A stretch of DNA of 18,197 bases from an uncultured Ruminococcus sp. (lineage in GTDB: Bacteria; Bacillota; Clostridia; Oscillospirales; Ruminococcaceae). The translations under genes were made by a program, and so were the position numbers. The notes under the pieces are model-generated. The model was not told the DNA's origin, searched no databases, and worked only from the letters and a program-made list of their open reading frames with translations. Positions 1 through 7,690 of the stretch are shown in pieces. Location: the NCBI GenBank assembly GCA_937902395.1, contig CALGTV010000041.1, positions 1 through 18,197 of the forward strand. Reading direction: 5' to 3'. The stretch's first letter is position 1, and each line of letters starts with the position of its first letter.

Positions 1-83
1 TGCAGTAAGAATCCAAGAATCCAAGAATTCCTGTGTGTACTCTTGGATTCTTAACGTATTCTTGAATATGTCTATTTTCTTTG
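1..83. repeat. Intergenic repeat element, copy 1
   Basis: This copy is 70 of 83 bases identical to 141-223 at a fixed offset of 140. It begins with an 8-base tandem word (AAGAATCC at 7 and 15, then AAGAATTC at 23). It contains a perfect 12-bp inverted repeat, 15-26 with 41-52, around a 14-base loop carrying TGTGTGTA. A second TATTCTTGAAT arm lies at 57-67. It may be cut by the window edge. The family is not one I recognise by name. Confidence 0.65.
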
Positions 84-140
84 ATTCGTTGTATATGTTG
101 TACAATGCACGACTGAGATATAGCGTATGTTTGTATAATA

Positions 141-223
141 TGCACGAAGAATACAAGAATACAAGAATACGCGTGTGTACACTTGAATTCTTAACGGATT
201 CTTGAATGTGTCTATTATTTTTG
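141..223. repeat. Intergenic repeat element, copy 2
   Basis: Second copy of the element at 1-83, with 13 mismatches. The tandem word is now AAGAATAC, repeated three times (147, 155, 163). The inverted repeat survives, with one mismatch between 155-165 and 182-192. Positions 162-171 (CAAGAATACG) are the exact reverse complement of 55-64 in copy 1, so the copies could also pair with each other in RNA or single-stranded DNA. Similarity to copy 1 stops near base 223. Confidence 0.65.
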
Positions 224-226
224 TTG

Positions 227-309
227 AGCTGTTAGCTATCAGCCATTAGCCTTTAGCTGATATTATAAACTGTCAAAAGCTAACGGCTATAGGCTTTTGG
301 CTGAAAGCT
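227..309. repeat. Long imperfect hairpin of AGCT/GGCT words
   Basis: The left arm (about 227-259) and right arm (about 278-309) are reverse complements at about 24 of 32 positions. Both arms are made of repeating words such as TTAGCT, AGCC and GGCT. The loop is AT-rich. The structure ends about 32 bases upstream of the alaS -35 box. It resembles dispersed REP- or MITE-like intergenic palindromes more than a terminator, because no T-run follows. Confidence 0.5.
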
Positions 310-341
310 GGATTGAAAATTCATTTTTTTCATCAAAAGCC

Positions 342-370
342 TTGACATTTTGCCGAATCAGCACTATAAT
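342..370 (+). promoter_or_regulatory. Consensus sigma-A promoter of the alaS operon
   Basis: The -35 box TTGACA (342-347) and -10 box TATAAT (365-370) are both exact consensus with an ideal 17-base spacer. A T-rich tract (322-330) upstream could act as an UP element. Transcription should start near 377, giving a leader of about 60 bases. The leader holds a small hairpin (GGGT/ACCC, 381-394) and a GTAA-capped hairpin (CGCC/GGCG, 407-418) directly before the AAGGAG ribosome binding site at 421. Confidence 0.9.
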
Positions 371-435
371 AATATTGTATGGGTTTTTGTACCCTTTTAT
401 TTTGTGCGCCGTAAGGCGAAAAGGAGAATTATCTT

Positions 436-3063
436 ATGAAATGGACAGGTTTGAATGACCTTCGTGAAAAATATCTTTCATTCTTTGAAAGCAAGAATCA
501 TACAAGAATGGCAAGCGCTTCCCTTGTTCCTCAGGGGGATAAGAGCCTGCTTCTTATAAATTCGGGAATGGCTCCCCTGAAAAAATTCTTTCTGGGACAG
601 GCTGTACCGCCCAATGTGAGAGTTACTACATGCCAGAAGTGCATAAGAACTCCCGATATCGAAAGCGTAGGAAAGACAGCCCGTCACGGTACATATTTTG
701 AAATGCTGGGCAACTTCTCTTTCGGCGATTACTTCAAGGCTGAGGCTATTGAGTGGGCATGGGAATTTCTTACAGGAACACTTGAAATCCCTGCTGACCG
801 CCTCTGGATTACAATATATGAAAGCGACGACGAGGCTGAACAGCTCTGGATGAACAACATCGGAATCCCTAAGGATAGAATTATCCGTCTCGGCAAAAAG
901 GATAACTTCTGGGAGCACGGCTCAGGTCCCTGCGGTCCATGCAGTGAGATTCACTTCGACAGAGGCGATTCCTACGGTCCTTTCGAGAACTTCGAGCAGG
1001 CAAGCGATATCGACCGTGTAATTGAGATATGGAACCTCGTATTCAGCCAGTTCGACAGCGACGGAAACGGCACATATACCGAAATGGAAAACAAGAACAT
1101 CGACACAGGTATGGGACTTGAAAGACTTGCTTGTGTAATGCAGGGTGTTGACAATATCTTCGAGGTTGATACCGTTCAGAATATCATGAAGCACATCTCC
1201 TCAATTGCAGGAGTTTCATACAAGACAGACGCAAAGACAGACGTATCTCTCCGTGTTATTACCGACCATATCAGAAGTACAACATTCATGGTAGGCGACG
1301 GTATACTCCCCTCAAATGAGGGCAGAGGCTACGTTCTCCGCCGTCTGTTAAGACGTGCCGCACGTCACGGCAGATTGTTGGGCATTACCCGTCCTTTCCT
1401 CTGCGAAGTATGCGATACAGTTATAAATGAAAACGCAGGAGCATATCCCGAGCTTGCTGAAAAGCGCGATTACATTAAGAAGATTATCGGTGTTGAGGAA
1501 GAAGCTTTCGCTAAGACAGTTGACAAGGGTACAGAGCTTCTCAACAGCTATACAGCAGCTCTCTCAGAGAACGGCGGAACAGTTCTCTCAGGTGATGACG
1601 CGTTCAGACTTTCAGATACATACGGCTTCCCCATTGACCTCACAATTGAAATCTGCGAGGAAAAGGGCTTTACAGTTGATGTTGACAGATTCAGAGAGCT
1701 TGCACAGGAGCAGAGAGCAAAGGCTAAGGCTGACCACCTTGCAAAGGCAGGTTCATCATGGGCTGACAACAGCATAAAGGTAGACGCTGCAAAGACAGTA
1801 TTCACAGGTTATACCGATTTCACAGCAGAGGCTGAAATCCTTGCTATCTACAAGGACGGCGCTGAGGTTGAATCCGCAAGCGAGGGCGAGGACGTTGTAA
1901 TCGTTCTCGATAAGACACCTTTCTACGCTGAAAGCGGCGGACAGGTAGGCGATACAGGTACAATCGGTGACGGTGCAAATACAGCTTCTGTTGCTGATAC
2001 AATCAAATCCGAGGGACACTTTCTCCATATCGCTTCCGTTACAGAGGGTACACTCGCAAAGGGCGGCAAGGTTACAGCCGCTATTGACAGCGAAAGACGT
2101 ATGGCAATCATGAAGAATCATACATCTGCGCATCTTCTCCAGTACGCTCTCCGCGAGGTTTTAGGCGACCATGTACATCAGGCAGGACAGCTTGTAAACG
2201 ATAAGGCTTGCCGTTTTGACTTCAACCATTTCAGCGGACTTACAGCTGAGGAAATCGCAAAGGTTGAGGCTCTTGTAAATGCTGAGATTATGAAGGCTCT
2301 CCCTGTAACAATGGAGGAAATGCCTATAGACGAGGCAAGAAAGCTTGGCGCTATGGCTCTGTTCGGTGAGAAGTACGGCGATACAGTACGTGTAGTTACA
2401 GCAGATAATTCTGTTGAATTCTGCGGCGGTACGCATATCTCAAATACCGCACAGATAGGACTTTTCAGAATCGTATCTGAAAGCTCCGTAGCAGCAGGTG
2501 TAAGACGTATCGAGGCTGTTACAGGCATGGGAGTACTTGAACTCCTCAACGAGTACAAGAACACAATCGTAAAGGCAGCAGGGGCATTGAAGCTTGCAAA
2601 TATAAATGAACTTCCCGAGAAGTGCGCGGCTGTTACAGCTGAGTTAAAGGAAAAGGACAAGGCACTTGAAAGCCTTGCACAGCAGGCAGCTAACGCAAAG
2701 GCAGCAGCTATGTTTGACAATGCTGTTGAGGTAAACGGAGTTAAGGTTGTTGCCGCATCACTGGGAGCAGCATCCCCCGATGAGCTTCGCAAAATGGGCG
2801 ACAGCGTAAAGGATAAGGCAGAGGCTATTATCGCTCTCTTTGCAGGCGTAAACGGCGCAAAGGGCACACTCTACTGCGTATGTACAGCAGATGCTCTGAA
2901 AATGGGCGCTCACGCAGGAAAGCTTGTACAGCAGGCAGCCGCAGTAACAGGCGGCAAGGGCGGCGGCCGTCCCGACAGCGCAATGGCTGGTATGGGCGAT
3001 GTTGCAAAGGCTGACGAGGCTGTAGCTTCATTTGCTGATATCGTAAAAGAATTTATAAAGTAA
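436..3063 (+). CDS. alaS: Alanyl-tRNA synthetase
   Basis: Cytoplasmic class II enzyme that charges tRNA-Ala. At 875 residues it has normal family length. The N-terminal catalytic core shows the AlaRS signatures GNFSFGDYFK and GPCGPCSEIHFD and a motif-3-like GRGYVLRRLLRRAARHG stretch. The editing (SAD) domain carries the zinc/catalytic set H562-T-S-A-H566 and C663-G-G-T-H667. The C-terminal domain ends with the glycine-rich G839-GKGGGRPD segment. The ATG at 436 is preceded by AAGGAG (421-426). It is the first gene of a ten-gene run under the 342-370 promoter. Firmicute alaS genes are often T-box controlled, but I see no T-box here. Nothing in the gene looks odd. Confidence 0.98.
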   Translation: MKWTGLNDLREKYLSFFESKNHTRMASASLVPQGDKSLLLINSGMAPLKKFFLGQAVPPNVRVTTCQKCIRTPDIESVGKTARHGTYFEMLGNFSFGDYFKAEAIEWAWEFLTGTLEIPADRLWITIYESDDEAEQLWMNNIGIPKDRIIRLGKKDNFWEHGSGPCGPCSEIHFDRGDSYGPFENFEQASDIDRVIEIWNLVFSQFDSDGNGTYTEMENKNIDTGMGLERLACVMQGVDNIFEVDTVQNIMKHISSIAGVSYKTDAKTDVSLRVITDHIRSTTFMVGDGILPSNEGRGYVLRRLLRRAARHGRLLGITRPFLCEVCDTVINENAGAYPELAEKRDYIKKIIGVEEEAFAKTVDKGTELLNSYTAALSENGGTVLSGDDAFRLSDTYGFPIDLTIEICEEKGFTVDVDRFRELAQEQRAKAKADHLAKAGSSWADNSIKVDAAKTVFTGYTDFTAEAEILAIYKDGAEVESASEGEDVVIVLDKTPFYAESGGQVGDTGTIGDGANTASVADTIKSEGHFLHIASVTEGTLAKGGKVTAAIDSERRMAIMKNHTSAHLLQYALREVLGDHVHQAGQLVNDKACRFDFNHFSGLTAEEIAKVEALVNAEIMKALPVTMEEMPIDEARKLGAMALFGEKYGDTVRVVTADNSVEFCGGTHISNTAQIGLFRIVSESSVAAGVRRIEAVTGMGVLELLNEYKNTIVKAAGALKLANINELPEKCAAVTAELKEKDKALESLAQQAANAKAAAMFDNAVEVNGVKVVAASLGAASPDELRKMGDSVKDKAEAIIALFAGVNGAKGTLYCVCTADALKMGAHAGKLVQQAAAVTGGKGGGRPDSAMAGMGDVAKADEAVASFADIVKEFIK

Positions 3064-3074
3064 GGAGAATAACT

Positions 3075-3428
3075 ATGGACTGCTTATTCTGTAAAATCAT
3101 AAACGGCGAGATTCCAAGCACAAAGGTATACGAAGATGAATTTGTATTCAGCTTCAAGGATATCGCACCTATCGCTCCCGTACACTATCTCATAGTACCA
3201 AAGGAGCATATCTGCTGTGCCAACGAGGTAAACGAGAGCAATTCAGCAGTAATTGCAAAGGTATTCGAGGCAGCTGCAAAAATCGCAAAGGCAGAGGGAA
3301 TCGAAAGCTATCGTATAATCAACAACTGCGGTGACGATGCAGGACAGACTGTAAAGCATATCCACTTCCATATGCTTGCAGGCGTTAAAATGGGCTGGGG
3401 ACCTGAATCCCTTGGCAAGACTGAATAA
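3075..3428 (+). CDS. HIT-family (HinT/PKCI-like) purine nucleotide hydrolase
   Basis: Small cytoplasmic histidine-triad protein of 117 residues, the usual length for HinT. Family members hydrolyse AMP-amidates, including aminoacyl-adenylates, which fits a place directly after alaS. The triad is visible as H95-I-H97-F-H99 followed by ML, with H99 the expected nucleotidyl-binding residue of the H-x-H-x-H-x-x motif. The N-terminus has C3-x-x-C6, matching the structural zinc site of many bacterial HinT proteins. GGAG at 3064-3067, directly after the alaS stop, supplies the ribosome binding site. The gene is 11 bases from alaS and almost certainly cotranscribed. The exact physiological substrate is unknown. 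Confidence 0.95.
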   Translation: MDCLFCKIINGEIPSTKVYEDEFVFSFKDIAPIAPVHYLIVPKEHICCANEVNESNSAVIAKVFEAAAKIAKAEGIESYRIINNCGDDAGQTVKHIHFHMLAGVKMGWGPESLGKTE

Positions 3429-3444
3429 CAAGGGGGAAAAGGCT

Positions 3445-3984
3445 ATGGCAGGCACATACAAAATGACCATTGCAGGTCTGGAGCGTGAGCTTCCCCTGTG
3501 TCCCCTTAATGAAAAGCTTGATATTGCGGCATTTGTAATGTTTTCCGATGTAGAGCTGACGGTTAAATCTGCGGAAGCTCTCCTTGCAAAATGCCCCGAT
3601 TTCGATGTTATACTCACAGCGGAATCAAAGGGTATACCTCTGGGCTATGAAATGGCAAGACAGTGCGGAAAGCCATACGTCGTTGCAAGAAAATCAGTAA
3701 AGCTTTATATGAGTGAGCCTATTTCCGTAACTGTTAAATCAATTACAACAGCCAAGGAGCAGACGCTGTACCTCTCCGCAGAAAAAGCGGCTATGATTGA
3801 GGGAAAGCGTGTGCTTGTGGTGGACGATGTAATCAGCACAGGCGAATCATTAAAGGCTCTTGAAAAGCTTGTTGAAGGTGCAGGAGGAGTAATAGCGGCA
3901 GAAGCGGCAGTTCTCGCAGAGGGCGACGCGGCTGACAGAACCGATATTATCTTCCTTGAAAAGCTGCCCCTGTTCTTTAAATAA
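3445..3984 (+). CDS. Phosphoribosyltransferase, adenine-PRTase-like
   Basis: A 179-residue type I phosphoribosyltransferase, probably cytoplasmic and acting in purine salvage. The PRPP-binding loop is clear: V123-L-V-V-D127-D128-V-I-S-T-G133-E-S, the hydrophobic-DD-x-x-STG pattern of the family. An upstream segment reading ILTAESKGIPLGYEMAR resembles the adenine/xanthine PRTase core. I chose ATG 3445 because AAGGGGGAA (3429-3437) lies at proper spacing and the upstream in-frame ATG (3376) would sit inside the HIT gene. Sequence alone does not settle base specificity. Adenine is the best guess; a xanthine PRTase or a regulatory PurR-like role without the DNA-binding domain is possible. Confidence 0.85.
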   Translation: MAGTYKMTIAGLERELPLCPLNEKLDIAAFVMFSDVELTVKSAEALLAKCPDFDVILTAESKGIPLGYEMARQCGKPYVVARKSVKLYMSEPISVTVKSITTAKEQTLYLSAEKAAMIEGKRVLVVDDVISTGESLKALEKLVEGAGGVIAAEAAVLAEGDAADRTDIIFLEKLPLFFK

Positions 3985-3988
3985 TAAT

Positions 3989-6019
3989 ATGAAGCGGAAA
4001 ATGATTGGTGCGGCAGCAGCGTATATGTCGGGATTGTTTTTCGCTTCATTCTTTTTTGAAGCATTCGGCATATTAATAGCTGTCTGTGCCGTTGTACTGC
4101 TTGTAAGCTTGGGTAGAGTTAAAGGCTTCAAGGCTGTAGATTATGCCGTAATTGCTGTATTTTTCACTGTTGCTGTAGCTGTGAACCGTGGGTATACCTA
4201 TTTTGTATACGATAAAATAACAGCGTATAGCAGCGCAGAGGGAAGCTTCTGCGGCGAAATAACAGATTACAGTATATATGACAATGACCTTGCTTCCTAT
4301 ACCGTCAAGGGCAGAATAAACGGCTCACAGAAAGCGCGGATAACCCTGCTGACAAGCGAACTTGACGCTGATTACGGGGACATTATAAGCCTTGAAAAAT
4401 GCACTTTCAGCCCCATTGAAAATGATTATCTGTTTGACAGCGTATCATGGAACAAATCCCGTCATATTTACCTTGAAGCTGAAAAAATCAGCAGAATATC
4501 CGTTGAAAAACGGGATTCTCAGCGTATCAGAAGAACCCTTAATCAGTTCCGCAGAGATATGATATCACAATTATGCACCCATATGTCAGGAGATACGGGA
4601 GCAATGCTGTCGGGTATGATATTCGGCGAAAAACAGTATCTTGACGATAATGTCAGAAAATCCCTGAACCGAAGCGGAATAGGGCATATCTTAGCTGTAT
4701 CGGGACTTCATGTTTCCATAATTGCCGCAGTGTTTATGGGGATTCTGAAAAAAATCAGACTGAATAAATTTCTGCGATTTGGCATACTCAATATATTTCT
4801 GTTTCTGCTTCTCATGCTGACGAATTTCCCCATATCAGCCATAAGAGCAGCTATAATGCTTGATATGCTTTATTCTGCGGAGCTTTTCGCAGAGCAGAAC
4901 GATTCTCTCAACTCACTCAGCATTTCAGCGCTGTTAATCTGTATCAGCGATTGCTACGCGGTTTACAGCAGCGGATTTATATTATCCCTCAGCGGTACAC
5001 TGGGAATAGCAGTATTTGCGCCCTATATGACGGAGAAAATCAGCGGTGAAAATTTTATCGGCAAGGTCAAAATATCACTGCTTACAGCGGTTTGTACAAC
5101 GCTTGCAGTAATGCCTGCGTCAATGTATTATTTCGACGAGGTATCGCTGATATCGCCTGTGGCGAATATTCTCCTTGTACCATTGTGCATCTGCTCAATG
5201 CTTGCAGGAATTGTTTTTATAGTCACAGGAGGAATATTTGAGCCTATTCTTTATCCTGCGGAATTTATGCTGTCGGCAGTTGCGAAAATAACAGACCTTA
5301 TGGCGAAAGTGTCAATTTTCACATTGCCTCGGACAGAGAATTTTTTACCGATTCTATTTATAGTATCAGCAGGAATTATAGCCGCGGTATACCTTTTCAG
5401 CGAAAGCAGAAAAGCTGTATCTTCTGCATTGGCAGTTACGGTATTCGCCAATACGGCGATTTCATCTATTTACGGAGCAGTGACATCAAACCGCCTTACA
5501 ATTGCCGTACTGGGCGAAAAAAACTGTATGGCGGCAGTAATATCAAAGGGCAGTGAAAATATTGTTGTAGATATGGGCGGTACGGGTAATAACGAAAAAT
5601 ACACCGCAAAATATCTCACACAAAAGGGTATAAGGGACATTGACTGTCTTGTACTGACTTTAAATGCCGATTCGAAATATTCGGCATACCTGAATGAGCT
5701 GAATTATTGCGGAATTGATGCAATACAGAAAATGGCAGATATTACAGATACTCTAACACTTGAAAATGACGCATATACCGCGGAAATTAACGGCGGTATA
5801 CTTCATATAGCAGGGGAGAAGTGCGATGTAGTCTTTCTTCCTGCAAAAGCTGATTGTGAAATTAACAGTGAGCTTTATATTTATTACGGAAATATTCCGA
5901 AATCGGCAGATTCATTTGAAAACAGCATAGCTTTGAGCGAGTTCGGAAACAACTTTGAAATTATCCCGAAAACTGACGGGGAGTATAAAATCAGGAGAAA
6001 TTATGGCAGTTGTGAATGA
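3989..6019 (+). CDS. comEC: ComEC/Rec2-family DNA-uptake channel with degenerate C-terminal domain
   Basis: Polytopic inner-membrane protein of 676 residues, shorter than the roughly 775 residues of Bacillus subtilis ComEC. Two N-terminal helices are followed by an OB-like extracellular part. The Competence domain then carries the hallmark LSGMIFGEK...GHILAVSGLHV segment (G232-V242) and many helices. The C-terminus (about 500-676) keeps the fold outline of a beta-lactamase-like domain (IVVDMGG, then KGIRDIDCLVLT). The metal motif THxHxDH, however, reads T557-L-N-A-D-S-K563 and no later HHGS-type motif is present. ATG 3989 follows the PRTase stop by 4 bases without a clear Shine-Dalgarno, so a TTG at 3956 or ATG 4001 remain alternatives. 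It overlaps holA, the usual neighbour of comEC in Firmicutes. Confidence 0.9.
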   Translation: MKRKMIGAAAAYMSGLFFASFFFEAFGILIAVCAVVLLVSLGRVKGFKAVDYAVIAVFFTVAVAVNRGYTYFVYDKITAYSSAEGSFCGEITDYSIYDNDLASYTVKGRINGSQKARITLLTSELDADYGDIISLEKCTFSPIENDYLFDSVSWNKSRHIYLEAEKISRISVEKRDSQRIRRTLNQFRRDMISQLCTHMSGDTGAMLSGMIFGEKQYLDDNVRKSLNRSGIGHILAVSGLHVSIIAAVFMGILKKIRLNKFLRFGILNIFLFLLLMLTNFPISAIRAAIMLDMLYSAELFAEQNDSLNSLSISALLICISDCYAVYSSGFILSLSGTLGIAVFAPYMTEKISGENFIGKVKISLLTAVCTTLAVMPASMYYFDEVSLISPVANILLVPLCICSMLAGIVFIVTGGIFEPILYPAEFMLSAVAKITDLMAKVSIFTLPRTENFLPILFIVSAGIIAAVYLFSESRKAVSSALAVTVFANTAISSIYGAVTSNRLTIAVLGEKNCMAAVISKGSENIVVDMGGTGNNEKYTAKYLTQKGIRDIDCLVLTLNADSKYSAYLNELNYCGIDAIQKMADITDTLTLENDAYTAEINGGILHIAGEKCDVVFLPAKADCEINSELYIYYGNIPKSADSFENSIALSEFGNNFEIIPKTDGEYKIRRNYGSCE

Positions 6020-7094
6020 AAAGGAGCTGACAGCGGCTCTGAAAAAAGGCGAATTAAGCCGTATATACTACATTTTCGGCGGAGATACCGCAGGTGTTGA
6101 AGCTGTTACAAGAAAAATCATAAAGGCAGCAGTAGGCGGAAACGAAGATTTCGCCCTGACAAAACTTGACGGAAAAAAACTGGATATGTCACAGCTTGAG
6201 GAACTTGTGGGACAGTTCAATATGATGTCAGAGTATAACTGTATACTCATAAACGACTACAACTGCGAAAAGCCATACGAGGATATGCGCGGAAAATCAG
6301 CTGATGAGGTTACAAAATCGCTTCTTGCCGTGCTGAAAAATATCCCCGACCAGACTGTTGTAATATTCAATGTCACAGGCTTTGAGGTTGAAGTTCAGTG
6401 GGATTACAAGTCAAAGAGAAACGTCATAAAGAGCAAGAACAAGAATAAAAAGCTTGCTGATTTTGCCGCCAAGAACGGAACTCTCTGCGAAATGCCAATT
6501 AAAACATCACAGGAGCTTGCAAGGATAATCACCAACAAGACCGCGGCAAGAGGGGGAGCGATTACCCTTGACAATGCCCGTGAAATAGCGGAGCGATGTC
6601 TCTGCGATGAGCTGACTATCGAAAATGAGCTTGATAAGCTTTGCGCCTACGCACAGGGCAGGGAAATCACCCATGAAATGATACAGGAGCTTGTACATCA
6701 GCGAAACGATATGACTGCCTATGAGCTTGCAAAAGCCGTTGCCTCTCTCAATGCCAATGCGGCATTTGAAGCAATCGACGAGATGAATATAACCAAAGAT
6801 AACAGAATGATTGTTTTTCATGTTATATTTTCAACGTTTACAGATATGTATCATGCCGCCTGCGCGCGAAAAAAGGGTATCGGGTATGAGCAGGCAGCAA
6901 ATGATTTCGGCTATTACGGACGAAGCTTTATTATGAAAAATGCTTTCAGCTACAGCTCTCGTATGAGCGTTGAAAAGCTAAGAAAATGTATTATTATTCT
7001 CCGTGATACCGCAGTGAGAATGAATTCCACCGCCTGTGACCCACGATATGAAATTGAACAAGCTGTTACCCGTATGTTAAAGGAGAGCAAATGA
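6003..7094 (+). CDS. holA: DNA polymerase III delta subunit (clamp loader)
   Basis: The 363-residue delta subunit opens the beta sliding clamp as part of the clamp-loader complex. The N-terminus shows the family YYIFGGDTAG segment, a degenerate P-loop-like start. Central ISxxELxxxI-like and CLCDELTIENELDKL segments correspond to domains II and III, and the C-terminal helical collar region contains NAAFEAIDEM. ATG 6003 is supported by AGGAGA at 5993-5998. This start overlaps comEC by 17 bases, implying translational coupling. The comEC-holA order is conserved in many Firmicutes and backs both calls. The usual downstream rpsT is absent; an RNase M5-like gene follows instead. Confidence 0.93.
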   Translation: MAVVNEKELTAALKKGELSRIYYIFGGDTAGVEAVTRKIIKAAVGGNEDFALTKLDGKKLDMSQLEELVGQFNMMSEYNCILINDYNCEKPYEDMRGKSADEVTKSLLAVLKNIPDQTVVIFNVTGFEVEVQWDYKSKRNVIKSKNKNKKLADFAAKNGTLCEMPIKTSQELARIITNKTAARGGAITLDNAREIAERCLCDELTIENELDKLCAYAQGREITHEMIQELVHQRNDMTAYELAKAVASLNANAAFEAIDEMNITKDNRMIVFHVIFSTFTDMYHAACARKKGIGYEQAANDFGYYGRSFIMKNAFSYSSRMSVEKLRKCIIILRDTAVRMNSTACDPRYEIEQAVTRMLKESK

Positions 7095-7690
7095 TAAAAA
7101 TAAACGAAGCAGTAATAGTTGAGGGAAAATACGATAAAATCAAGCTTTCCTCGGTAATTGACGGAGTTATAATCGTAACAAACGGATTCGGCATATTCAA
7201 GGACAGGGAAAAGCTTGAACTTATCCGTTACTACGCAGAAAAAACAGGTATAGTAATACTTACGGATTCAGACAACGCAGGACGTAAAATCCGCGGATAT
7301 ATCAAGGGAGCAATAAAAAACGGAAGTATAAAGAATGTCCATATCCCCGATATTTTCGGCAAGGAAAAGCGCAAGACAAAGCCTTCCGCCGAGGGAAAGC
7401 TTGGAGTTGAGGGCATTGATATAAAAACTCTTGTATCTGCATTTGAAAAGGCAGGTATTAGCTCTGCTGAGAGGACTGCACCAAAGGATATAACAAAGGT
7501 AACAATGTTTGAATTGGGACTCAGCGGCGGAAACCAGAGCAGTATACTGCGGCAGAAACTCCAGAGCAGATTGGGACTTCCCTCAATGCTGTCTGCGCCT
7601 GCACTGCTGGAGATACTCAACACCATGATGACAGCTGAGGAGTTGAGAGAGCATATGGCGGCTCTCGGGGAGTGTAAAAATGACCTATAG
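7091..7690 (+). CDS. rnmV: RNase M5-like Toprim nuclease (5S rRNA maturation)
   Basis: A 199-residue Toprim-domain protein. RNase M5 trims the precursor of 5S rRNA in Firmicutes. The Toprim acidic residues are visible as E11 in VIVEGKYDKIKL and D59-x-D61 in ILTDSDNAGRKIRGYI. The later segment with GKEKRKTKPSAEGKLGVEG matches the basic RNase M5 linker that precedes its RNA-binding region. The family is usually about 180-190 residues. The start codon overlaps the holA stop (ATGA, 7091-7094) and AAGGAG lies at 7080-7085. RNase M5 more often neighbours ksgA/rsmA in Firmicutes, so the location is slightly unusual. Primase-like Toprim proteins are the main alternative and fit less well. Confidence 0.88.
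   Translation: MIKINEAVIVEGKYDKIKLSSVIDGVIIVTNGFGIFKDREKLELIRYYAEKTGIVILTDSDNAGRKIRGYIKGAIKNGSIKNVHIPDIFGKEKRKTKPSAEGKLGVEGIDIKTLVSAFEKAGISSAERTAPKDITKVTMFELGLSGGNQSSILRQKLQSRLGLPSMLSAPALLEILNTMMTAEELREHMAALGECKNDL

Larger units (their letters stand above)
1..341. other. Gene-free repeat-rich region upstream of alaS
   Basis: I see no coding region here on either strand. The stretch holds two diverged copies of one ~83-base element (1-83 and 141-223), an AT-rich spacer between them (84-140), and a long imperfect hairpin (227-309), annotated separately. No T-box, riboswitch, tRNA or CRISPR signature is recognisable. The left edge of the window may cut the first repeat copy, so its true 5' limit is unknown. 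Confidence 0.7.

Noticed and set aside
1..223. CRISPR array in the upstream repeats
   Set aside because: There are only two diverged copies, the internal words are contiguous 8-base repeats with no unique spacers, and no cas genes are present.
371..435. T-box or attenuator controlling alaS
   Set aside because: The leader is only about 60 bases, with small 4-bp stems, and lacks the conserved T-box sequence and specifier stem.
2178..2867. 229-codon open frame antisense to alaS
   Set aside because: It mirrors the codon pattern of alaS on the opposite strand, is low in complexity (Ser/Ala-rich), and has no ribosome binding site or family motif.
3956..3988. TTG 3956 as the comEC start
   Set aside because: It lies inside the PRTase gene without a Shine-Dalgarno, and the added residues do not resemble a ComEC N-terminus; ATG 3989 is more likely, though also lacking a clear site.
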